Assembly (NCBI RefSeq): GCF_001039355.2
Contig: NW_019773681.1
Location: 89,576 to 153,575, forward strand
DNA length: 64,000 bases
Origin: Lingula anatina
Lineage: Eukaryota > Brachiopoda > Lingulata > Lingulida > Lingulidae
Reading direction: 5' to 3'
The notes beneath the pieces are model-generated. The model saw only the letters and a list, made by a program, of their open reading frames with translations. It was not told the origin of the DNA and did not search any database. Shown in pieces: positions 45,401 through 57,918 of this stretch. The translations under genes and the position numbers were made by a program. Each line of letters starts with the position of its first letter. Position 1 is the stretch's first letter.

Positions 45401-48400
45401 TATTTACATATAGGGCAGCACATAGCACAAATATTCGTGTTATTATTTCTGCACTTTTTGTTATTAGCCTATATTGCAAAATGGCAAAGCAATGTGTTGC
45501 AGTGTTATTTATTTTAGACAACACAGGTCAATCTGATATTCAGACACATAACTCACATGGTTATTGCTACGCTTTTTGTCAATACTGCTATTGAAATATG
45601 CATAAAAGCATATAACAAATAGCATACTGGTTGGCTTAGTGCATTTTGGCATACTCCAGTAATCAGCCTAGCAAAATAGTAACAGGGGTCTATTTTACAA
45701 GAAGATACATATAATATTATGCTTCTCTCACATGAAACAGTACAGTTTTCTTTATTGCTCCAAGTTGACTTGCTGTAATAACATGTTTTTAATGGTTGCA
45801 TTCACAACCAAAGTTGATCCGCAGACTAACAGATCTGCAGATCAAACATGGCTGACCCACTTGAAAGCTTACTGCTTAATTCCTGTGGGAAATCTGGAAA
45901 GTGCCTATTAGAGGATTATGCGGTAAACTTTCAGTGGTCAGATATATTCGATCCGTAGGTCCGTGAGTCCGCAGGTCAGCTTGCTCTGAATGAGCCAAAA
46001 ACTGGGTACTTATAATTAATGCACTTAACTGGCCATGTCTGGAAAAGGGACAGGGTTCTGTTAATGTGACCCTGTTGTGTAATATCCGAGTTGACTCTCT
46101 CTCAGAATGGTGAGATACAGAAAAACTGTGCTGTTAAATGTGACAAGGGGCATAGTTAACACCCTAAAGAGACTGAGGACTGAAATTAGTTTAAAATTTA
46201 ACGGTTTTGGAGATGAAAAATGTTCTGCCAGACACCTACTATATATATGATAACAGATTGGAATATAGTTGTCACACTTCTGACTAGTGACTGAGAAATA
46301 GAATTAATAATGTAATGGTTTTGGATGTTAAATGCAGTTACTAGTAGATTGGTCAGCTGATAAATTAATATAACTAAGTGCAGTAGACTTGGCAAAACTC
46401 AAAATCTTTTAACTTGAATATTTTTTGGTTATCTGTAATAAATCTTGTGGAGTGGATTTTTTTCCATTTGGTACCAGATGAAACTTATAAGAGCATCGGG
46501 AATGTTGTTGTTGAGTCTACTGTATGTCCATAACACACAAATACCACTAAGGAGAACTAATTAACTTGCAAATTTTAGAAATTAATAAAAATAACCTTCT
46601 CTGGCCATCAGAGGACTGGATTTCAAAATTTCTCCTATTCATAAGTGCCCAATGTTCAAATGCAGCATTTGATTTCCAGGGTGTATCGTAAACGGTGTCA
46701 GGGACGGCTGAGGAAGCACCTGGGTGATCTGTGTCTATTGGCGGGTGTCCCCGGGGAGGCCATCCTCCACTACAGCACCGCCCTGGACATCCTCAAGTCT
46801 GCCAATGACTGGCTCTGGTTGGCAGGTGAGCTGCTTTGGGAATATGTGGTGTGATTAACTCAATGGAATGTCTCTAAATTTTAACAGATTCATAGTAGAA
46901 TTTTTGGTTATAACTGTCAATGAATATCTGTTCTCTGCCTCAGATATCTAAACATACTCTGGTCTTTACTGAATATCTCTAAATCTTCATAAATCTGTTA
47001 CGGTAAAAAGCTTCGTTTTAACTGCCTGTAAGGTCTTGCATTCTGCCTCCATTGTCTACATGTGTTCTGGTCACAAATGAATGTTTAATTATAATCTTTA
47101 TGAGTTTGTAGTAAAATATTTTGTTATAGCTGCCTATGAGGTCATGTGTTATGCCTCTGCTTCTGTTATGTGAATATTTTGTAATCTTTATAAATCTTTA
47201 ATAAAATATTTTTATTGTAGCTGCCTACGAGGGCCTGTGTTCTGCCTCAGTCATCATCATGTACCCCAGAGAGGAGAGGCAAAGTTTCCAGAGGAACTAC
47301 TCATGGTCCACTAAGAGAGGCAGCTCTATGATGCAGGAGGCTAAACAGAGAAGTAGTAAGTATTGGGATTCTATAAATAGTTAAAAAAAGACTAGTTACT
47401 TAAATAAAGAGAGAAATGTCTTTGGTGTTTGGATTCATTATCAAAAAGGAAAGGATTTAATCATAAAAGAATATAATTTTCATTATAAGAGAAATTATAG
47501 TTAGTTGAGGAGGAGTGGGGCACATTGCTTTAGAACTATTTTTTGTTTTCAAGAAAACAATTGGTTACTTATAACACTTATACTTGTAAAGACCTAATTA
47601 ATGAGTGTCAGTACTTTGACTGATTTTATATTTATATGGTCATACTTTTACTGTGCCAGGTGCTCAACAGAATCGTAATCAGAATGGCCTTGACCTTGCC
47701 AGAGTGAGAATCAAAAACTGTCTTATGGGGGACGACATCATTGAAAAATACAAGGAGGCGATCATGCACTACAGCAAGGTATGGCCTGAGTGGAAAGAAT
47801 TGATTGCTTGAGTAATCAAAAAATAAGTAAATAAATAAGTAAACAAATAAATAAAATAAAATAATGAAAAAAAATGAGTTTTTAGTTTTTGTCACTCTTG
47901 TTATGGAGACTGGTAAATTTCTCTAATGATCATAGTAAAATGTTGAAGTTTTAACTTAAAAGAGTTCTAAAAAGGGTTCATAGCTTGTTATTTCCTAAGC
48001 GTAATTGAATAACATACGCTATGTTGGTGAAAGGGAGAGGGATTGCTGACATTTTCAAAAAAAAAATTTTTTTTTAGCTTTACAAATTGAAAGGTCCAGA
48101 AATTAACAGTTCTTGTGTACTTGTTACCAATAACTTAATCTGGCTATGTTTTATCTTCTCAGCTACCTCCAGTTTAGTCATATTAAAAATGGACATTTCT
48201 TCTCTCTAGATCTGTAAATAGTAACATCATTATTAACCTTTCCACATTTCAGTTCAAGAACGTGGGTATTGTTGAGATGGAAGCCAGTATTAAAGCCTGC
48301 AGAGTGCTGATCATGCAAGGGGTACGTGAACACACACGCAAATACAGGTTTGCATGTATCCATGCACGCATTCATGCATGCTCAAATGCACACTCGTCCA

Positions 48401-48477
48401 TGTATCGGTTATCATCACACATGCACTCTCGTGTTTGTGCACACACACCCCCCCATACACACACACACACACACACA

Positions 48478-48520
<43 letters not shown>

Positions 48521-51500
48521 TCACAGGCTATCCAATACTGACTAAACAGTTGTTTAGTTCTATTGGAGTAGGTTCAGAAAAGAACCACACTGAAATATGG
48601 TCTGGGCATCAAGACAGAACATTTTGATCTAGATAAGTTTAGTTTAAACAAAGTCCACAGTATTCTTCTAATTTAGACTAAATATTGGTATAAGATGCCA
48701 GTTTCTAAAAAACCAGTGACAATATTTAAATCAAGCAGACTATGATTGATTTATCTTAGGGTAAAATTATTGGAAATTTTTGGTCAAAAAGTTTGGACCA
48801 AATAGTAACAGTAAATCTAAAGCCTGTCATGTAACACTACCTGGACTAACTCAAGAATAACTACTTATAGTGATTAGTGTTCAGATTGAGCTATGCCCTG
48901 TATTATGTCATGAAAATGAATGAGAGAACAGAAATCAGTTTCCATTGATGGTGAGGTTGACTGTGCACTCTGCCTCAGCTGACTGAGCATGAAGCTTGCA
49001 TTCTCTCATTGGCCCATGTGCTTTGTACTCTTTATCACCTTGGAGTCTCCTAGGTAACAGAAGTCAAAAAGAGCCAATAGGTGTTCTCTGATTAGTCTAT
49101 TTGTTTAGTGTTATTCTCATCACCTTGGAGTCTCCCAGGTAACAGATGTCAAAAAGATCTAAAAGGTGATCTTTGATTGGTCCATTTGCCTAGTACTTAT
49201 CATCACCTTGGAGTCTCCTAGGTAACAGATGTCAAAAAGAGTCAATAGATGTTCTCTGATTGGTCCATTCACATACTAGTAGTTGTTCTACTGACCTTGA
49301 AGTCTCTAAAGTAACAGAAGTCAGGAATGTAAAAATTCAAAGTCATCAGCTGAAGAGAGGAAAAGGAGCACTTTATTTCAAGATTGGGGTTAAAATAGAC
49401 GTAACTTTACCAGACAATATCTGAATGGGATGGTGTGAAAGCAAGACATTTGATATCAAAAACAAAAACATTACTGCTAAGAATGGACCAACACACATAT
49501 TTAGTTTGAGCAGAGAATTTTAACTGACTATGGCAGAAGAAAGGCCAGAAGACATTTGCTTCAATTCTTTATTCATGAAGTGTGACACAACAAGGCTGAG
49601 GGAAAATGGAAATGCGTCCAACCTTATTGCTGATAAATTCAAGCAGGCAATAAGAAATGATATCAAAATTTATGAAGATTCATCAGCCGTAGTCTTGGAA
49701 GACCTTTCACCAAATGAAAAAAATTTTGTAATCTCTGACCAATGTCTGTCAGTGCCAAACTGTGAACCCAAACTGGACTTGACTCGCCTGGACAAACTAG
49801 CAGACACCATCGAGAATGACAGCAAGAGAGTTTCTGTGCCGTACACACTTATTTCCCATCATCCTGCATTGCACATGGAGGCTTATCAACCAATCCATGA
49901 GATTGTCCATGAGCGTGTGATGGCGTGGAAAAATGCAATGCATGAAGAGCTGTTGCGACAAGTAGCTCTAGGAAATGAGAAATGTTTCAAGGAGGCACAA
50001 CTCTACAGGAAGGACATTCAGACCATATACAAACAATTTGAAATTGCTTGTTCGAAGAAACTCAGCATGTGTAAAAAAAGGCTCTGTACCTTCTTCGATC
50101 TGCATAAGCTCCAACTTATTAATCGAACGATAAAGGAGTTGGGCCTTGAGATACACGACCCTACAACAACAAATGGTGATTTTGCACTCAGTGCTCGCTG
50201 CAGTTGTCATGAATGCTCCATTGGTGATGATCACAACCAAGACAAGCCCAAGTCATGTACTAAGGCTGGAACAAATAATAATGTGAAATGTAGTATAGGT
50301 GGCAGGAAATGTCAAGAGAAGCCAGATCCAAATGTCAGTGACATTTCGAACAGTTTTATGCCTGATTTTAACAGAAGGGCTGATTTTAGTTACAGTGGAT
50401 CAGATAAAAGGAAGATGCCTGTCACTCATAAGAAAGATATTAATATTGCAGAGGGTCCAAAAGGTCACTACCTTTCTGAAACACCAAAAGACACAATGGT
50501 AAGGCGTCAAAGTAAGCGTACTCAAAAATATTGGGCTAGGAGACCACGCTGCAGAAGAAAGCTAGAGAAAGATATTAACAAGAAAAGTGGCAAAGCAAAA
50601 ATGTTGTTTTACAATTCATCAGAGTCAACTGAGCCATTGAAATCTTCAGATGGACTCACATCTGAGAAATGTAACTCTCAACATTGGATTGGTCAGCAAA
50701 GTTTACCCAGAAGATCAAAACTGAGAAAAATTGATGTGTTATCAAGATCACAAGGATACAACACTGATTTATCCAAAGATGGTACAGCAGTCAAAATGAT
50801 AGATGGGGCAACTCAACAAGAAGATACTGCTGTCAACATTATAGATGGAGCTACTCACCATGATAGCTATTCAGTCGGAAATGTAGATGGAGTCACTCAC
50901 CAAGACAATGCCAATTGCCATTCAGCCTTAATTGGTTATGCAAATGGTACAGAAGATGTCCACAAAGTTTTCCGTCCAGTGCCACTAAGACCTTACCATC
51001 TCCCCTTGCAGTGGCCATTACCTCATCACCATTTGGATAAAAACAATTTTGCATTAAGCTGCCATGGAGAAAACACCATTCCTCAGTTCTTATCAGCTTC
51101 AATGGATCCTATACCATTTCATGCATATCCTTTGCCATGGAGCTTGTATGCAACATCAGATAACTCACTGTCTTCACGTCTACAATAATATACTGTAGAG
51201 GGCGTTGGGCACTGGAATAAGACAAAACTATAAAGGGCATGGTTGCTGAAATAAACCAGTCATTTTTTAAGTCATACTAATCTTTTCTTGGTGTAGTATT
51301 TATTTGGGCAGGGTGATATTAATGAAAATTTCTTTAATGTTTTAAATATTGAAAGCTATATGGGAAAAACACCTCTTTGAAATGTTGGTTTCTTGGAAGA
51401 ATTTTAAAGAATGAAATTGTACATTTTCACTTGAATTGGCTGCTTTATAGACATTGCTGTATTTAGGTTATTGAAACTTTAGCATATTGAAACAAGTTTT

Positions 51501-53530
51501 ATGGAGAAAGAAGGAAATGGAAACAATTATATGGAGACTAATTGCCAATGAATGGAGGTGGTCAGCTTACATTTTTACCATCTCAGAATTTTTAGAATTA
51601 TTTGATTTTATATGTTCAATTGTTGTTGAAAATATGAACAAATTCCCTTTTTTCATGATTAAACAAAAGCTTTTAGTGATAAATGAATAATTTGACTTAT
51701 AATGAGTTGATATGGAATGATTTTAATAAATGATAGAGATACTAGAAGATAAAAAAATTGTGATTTTTTTTATGTATTGTAATCTAGACAAGTAGTAACA
51801 ACCTTTTAATCTAGTCATGGTAAGTAGTATTGAAGACATGAATAATGTTGAGAAATAATAGGTGTACAGTGGTTTCTTTTGAAATAAGAAATTTTTCATC
51901 TTTGAATTATTTTTGATATGTATTACAAGAAGGAAATTACAATTTGATTTTAATTAATGTTATTGTCTTTTTAGAAAAACCTGCAGGCTTCAGAGTTCCT
52001 CCAGAATGTGGTGTATATAAACCTACAGATGTCAGAGGAAGAGAAGGTCAGTTCAAGGTCAAAGGTTGAAAGGTCAAAGGTTGCAAGGTCAAAGGTCAAC
52101 ATTTTAGGTCAAGGTTTAAAGTTGTTTGAAAAGGGGAGCTTTCTTTGCCAAAGTTTTATTTTATATATTTATACTTCTCTTTAGTTTGTCACCACTTTGT
52201 AAGCTTGTCTTTGCTACCTTTTTAAAAACATTAAAAAATTTTTCAAAATTTAAAAGAAAAATATTTTTCCCAAGTATTCATAAAGAAGGTTGAAGTTAGC
52301 ACATGTATTCATTCATGTATTCATACATGTATTACTTTGAAAAATATTACTTCCTGGTGTTTTATTAAGATGATATGGAGTACAGACGTTATATAGGCAG
52401 TTACTTTATATGTTTGAACAACATGAATTAAGAAAAATGTTTTGGTTGAAAAATTAAATTTTGAATATGTAAAATTTTTAAAAAGTTATTACCTACTTGT
52501 TATGTTTAAAATGTCTAAAAAAGAGAAATCTTTACAAATAAAAGTACACATGAGAAAAATCTTAAGGGTTTAAAAATTTTAGATTGTTACCATGATGTGA
52601 ATACTGTTACACTTAATAGGTTCTCCGCTACAGCACCCTGGCTAATCTATACGAGCAAATCAATTTCCACAGAAAGGCAGCCTTCTTCAAGCGAGTTGCT
52701 GCCATGCAAAGCGTTGCTCCAACCGTGCCAAATCCTTCCTGGGAACGCTGTCATCAGCTTCTGATGCAGTCTCTGAAAGGCTACAGTATTACATTGGACT
52801 ACAGGGAGAGGGTCCAAGGTTGGTGTTATATCAGTTGGCAGTGTGGTTTCTTTTGTTGTACATTTTCTGTCTCTCTCTTTGTGTGTGTGTGTGTTTGTGT
52901 GTTTGTTTGTGTGTGTGTTTATGTGTGTGTTGTAATGAAGAACTGAATTGGATTTTCCTTTCTGTAACTAACACATTGAGAAGTCATTATATGAATTACA
53001 GTGTTGTCTGAATATGAATTCTTTTAAGTACAAAGTATTTCTCATATTTTTGTAAAAAGCACGATGTAAAGAAATTCATTCTCTCTCTTTGTGGCATTTA
53101 AGCCACAGTTGAAAGTACCCAGAAAAAAAAATTCTGTAATATTCCCATAATTCCAGGAGAAGCTGTGGGCTGGCCAATTGTTCAGTCCCGGGTACTGCAT
53201 GAGGTGGTCTACTGCGCCAGGAAACTGGGGAATGTGCCCCTGATTATAAGGTACGGAAGGGGGGAGATACAGGGTGGGCCAGAAAACTGGGGAATGTGCC
53301 TCTGATTATAAGGTACAGGAGGGGGGAGATACAGGGTGGCTAAAAAAGTGCCCCTTTTGGATTTTAGACCCTGTTAACTTTGTGCGGGTTACTTTTCTGT
53401 TTTGTATTATTTTGGCAGATCTTTAAATGTAACAGTGCTAGAGGGTGCAGAAGTTCAGATACCAGGGCTCCCAAAACCTATAAAATTATTTTTGAGACAC
53501 AATTCGTCTCTTCTCTTATATGTAGTTTTC

Positions 53531-53587
<57 letters not shown>

Positions 53588-53927
53588 TCCACAGACACAT
53601 GACTCACCTGCTCCACATGATGCACCACTACCTGACCCCCCAGGAGAAGAGAGAACTGTCCAACCTCCTGGAGACCTACACCTGTCATCATGAGGGTCTT
53701 AACCAGCCCATAGCCCTGGACAGTGGTCAAATCTTGCCAGCTGCACCCTTGTTGAATTTACCTCAGGTCAGGTGAGTGACCAGCTGTTATCACAGGGATG
53801 CCGTTTTCACAACAGGTTTTATTGTAAGACCTGATACTTATGTCTTACACTAAAAGGTGGGAAGTGGTAGTGCTAGTGAAACTGAGAATGCAATTGCCCA
53901 CTGATTTGAAGAGAGATATGCTTGTTA

Positions 53928-53977
<50 letters not shown>

Positions 53978-54494
53978 AATGTTTGGTATGTATTTAAAGT
54001 AATATACATCCAGCCCAGTTTTTATGTCATTTCAGAGTCATGAAACTAATGAATCTCCCCCTCCACCTACGCCCTGTGGCCATCAAGTCCACGCTGACCC
54101 CGGACAGAGAGCAGTCGCCCAGTCCTTTCATCTACTCCCCCTTACAGTTCTCTGCACCCATGGGCAGAGTCAGGAAGGACAGGTCTAAGATGGGTGAGTG
54201 GAAGATTATGTTTCCAAATTCTTTTGGTGAGGGAAACATTGTTAATCCCTGATGCCTCTTTTGCCAACTTTACCCAAAAAAACTGGTCTTTAATAGAAAA
54301 AGAAAACTCACAGTAACTGTGTTTTATTTCATTTTATGTGTTTATTGACAATAGATATAGATTGGTTTAATGACATTTGTTGTACATTTTCTCTTGTTGC
54401 AGACTTCCAGTGGGTGATGGACGATGTCTGTGAGGTGGCGCTCCAGGTCTTCAACCTCATGCCGTATGAACTGAAGGTGTCCAATGTGGTGAGT

Positions 54495-54555
<61 letters not shown>

Positions 54556-57500
54556 TACATACATGCACAGCTGCATATGCACTCTCTCTCTATCTCTGGT
54601 TGTTATGCTTAAAATGAAGTTTAAAAAAATACATGTAAATGGTGTAATTCTTTTTAAAAAAAAGTTTCCTGATTGTTTAATCTAGTACTAGAAACTAAAT
54701 CTAGTAATTTTTATACTATTATAATAAGGTTTACTATTTAAAATACATACTATTATTTCTGGGACAATCACATTCAGGCCTTGCTGACAGATGGAGTTGA
54801 CTTTGTCTCCCACCCGTCCAGCATGTCCCTCCAGGCCAATTCTGGCCCCTATGTGGTCAAGGTACTGGGGACACCCAAGGGTGCTGGTCAATTAAATATC
54901 ATAGGTAAGTGGTATAATGGACCCTGTAAAAAGGTAAATAGTTTAATAGTATTTAATTCTTTAAGAAACTTCATTGAAAATTTCTTATCTGTAGAAGTTT
55001 TTGTAGATAATATTAATGCTAATAAATAGTATATATATCTTTTAGAAACTGAATTGAAAACTTCTTATAATCTATTCTATGGAATTATTAACATAGTATA
55101 ACTCATGCATTATCATTTTATTTTATAACATATTTTCCAAGGCAACACAATCATTAAATATTTTCTATTTTAGTTTGTTCTTTTAAATACATATTTTATA
55201 TTCACCCAGGCTATACAACCACTGTACTGGGAGTGAGAAACAACTGTAAGCTGCGCGACATACCGAGGATACGCGAGGCCCAGTACACCGTGGAGGTTAT
55301 TCCGCCATTGCCCCAGTTACAGGTCACGACCTCGGTGCCAAGGTCACGGAGCTACAGCAACCTGGATGAGATTCTGAAGAAAGAGAGTGCAATATTGACT
55401 GTTTTCGCAGGAGAGAGGTGAGTGAATGTGTGTGCATGCGTGTGCATGTGCGAAATCAGAGTATTGACTTTGTTCACAGGAGAAAAGTACGCTGGCAGAA
55501 TCACTATGTTCTAATTCGTTACACTCAAATCAACATAAAATATTTATAGTATAGATAAAGGTACAGTGTTAGGGGTGGAGGAGCTCTTTTGGGTGGAAGT
55601 ACTCATTTCGTTTCGTGTGCTTTATTTCTGGTTTAGCATTTTAACATTGCATATTGTCATAATATGGTGAGCTCCGTCTCTCTCTGTCTTCCTCTATTTT
55701 TCACAATGTGAAATGAGTTCTGGCTACTTGTATAGTTCCCTTGTAAAACATATTCAATCCAAACAAAAGGTTTCGAAAAAAATTTCATTACAAACCAATT
55801 GATTGTGAAACTACCATTTTTTCCTCAAGGTTCTCTGTTATATAATCGTCTTTATCATTTTATGATTTCCATCATCCATGCTTCTTAAATAAACAGTCTT
55901 GTACACCTCGACTTGCTGCCGTGGTAGCCCCACCTGTTCTTGTACTGTGTAAACCGAATTGGGTTTTGTCCAGACCGATACTCTGAAAAGCTGATAATAT
56001 TATTTCTCTTGCTCTTCTGTAGAAATAGGATTGTTTCTGCTTCTACACTTAAATGCTTTTACTTTCTTGCAAAAATACACAGACTGAAAAATAAATATGT
56101 CCATATTTCTCTTTAATCTCAGCATAAGTCAAATACCCAGATAGAAGGGCTACATAGGGCTACATGTCTTAAAATAAGTTTTTGCTATGCATATGTTAGC
56201 TCCGGTCTTGTAGACGTCAGTTTTACTTCTCTCTATATGGATATTTATATGATTGTTGAAAAATGTAATGTCCTTGCTCTTAATGTGTGACAGTTCAGAG
56301 AAGTGAAAGAACCCTGCATAATCCAAAACACACAAACAGACTTTCAGTACCTGATTTCCAGTCTTCAAATTTTACCTTATCTTTCTTAAAATGATTGTTC
56401 AGGTGACTCAGCTCAGGTCCAATCTCTTCTTCTCTCTGTTTTCTGCTATACTTCAAGGACTAACAGTGAAAGGTCTGAAAGGTACTTGAACTACGCAACC
56501 TGTATTTAACAAATCTTTGATAGTGTTTGTAACAAAATTTGCATTTTTTGTAGCAGATCTGTTGTTTTTCATAAACATAGATGGAGGATCAGAAATGAAA
56601 GGAATGTCATAACCATTCTCTGTGATGTTAACAATGGCAGAAAAAGTGTTCAGTATGTCATTTCAGAATTGTAATTGCTTCTTTCCCATTTCATTTGTGT
56701 AGTTGCTTTTGGGTACTTGGTGAAGCGCTCAGTTTTTCGGCTGCTCAGATCCTTCACTCATCGCCAGCGTAGTCAAAAATCTGGTAATCATTACTGGTTT
56801 GTCATTTGGCGGCAGAGGAAGGAGTCAGCGATGCGGATGTATTTATTACGTTGGCACACTGTCTCTTTTTGGCCTGTAATGATCTGTATAGATTAAGAAT
56901 CTTTGTTTTCATGTGCTCTTGACTCTAGCATTTCTAACCCGTTCAGTATGTCTAAATTGAAGTTATATGCAACTTGGTTTCCTTCCCCTTTCAATTGTGT
57001 ATCTTGGGAAAGGTTAATCTTTTTCTCGATTGATTCGATGGAATGAGATTGTTGTTCAGAAAATGATTCATATTGGTTCTGAACTATTGTCTTTAATAAA
57101 TCAAAGGCTTTACCCACATTGAGGGTTCTGCTGTTATCTTCGAGCACTTCGTACTCCTCAGGGAGATCATTCTCTACTTGTGTCTCACACTGGACACGAA
57201 AGAGCCATTGTATGACCTAACCCTAAAACCTGCTTTTCCTCATCACCTACTATTTGATGATACTACTCAAGTGCCGAACAGTTCACACAGAATCATACCA
57301 CGTGTCTGTGTACCTATAACTAATATATTTATCAACTGTTCACAGGAAAAAGGTGCATGCATGTAAGAAATCGAATATTGGTTGTGTGTGCACTTTTTAT
57401 TTATAAAGTTTTTTAACTGGTTATTGACTTTCGTAACAAATTGTATGACAAGACTGAGAATGGTTCCACTTATATTTGCATTAGACTGGCTGAAATTTCC

Positions 57501-57570
57501 ATGAGAGAGACACAACCTTGTGAATAAGACTAAATTGTAGGTCCAGTAGTGGATTAAAGTCAATATAGAC

Positions 57571-57601
<31 letters not shown>

Positions 57602-57848
57602 TTTATTTATTTATTCACCTTGGCCACATTTGTTTCAGTTTTGAGTGTCAAGTGATGCTGACCAACACTGGTAGTTACCCCATAGAGGTGGTAGAGCTGG
57701 CTCTTGACTCCAAGGGGAAAGATAAAGGTTAGATGGGATCATAAACCTTTTATTTCATTGTGAATAATAAAAAAAATAATAATAATTTTAATAATAATAT
57801 GGAGAAGATTTTTAGATTTTAATTATGATGTCTCAATAAACATCATTA

Positions 57849-57918
<70 letters not shown>

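Noticed and set aside
48262-48627. 121-codon plus-strand frame overlapping TRAPPC9 exon 8
   Set aside because: An exon shadow extended through a (CA)n tract; the true frame of exon 8 ends at a donor at 48321.
49045-49315. CRISPR-like repeat-spacer array
   Set aside because: Units are imperfect ~85-bp tandem repeats including the 'spacers', in an animal genome; promoter-type repeats explain them better.
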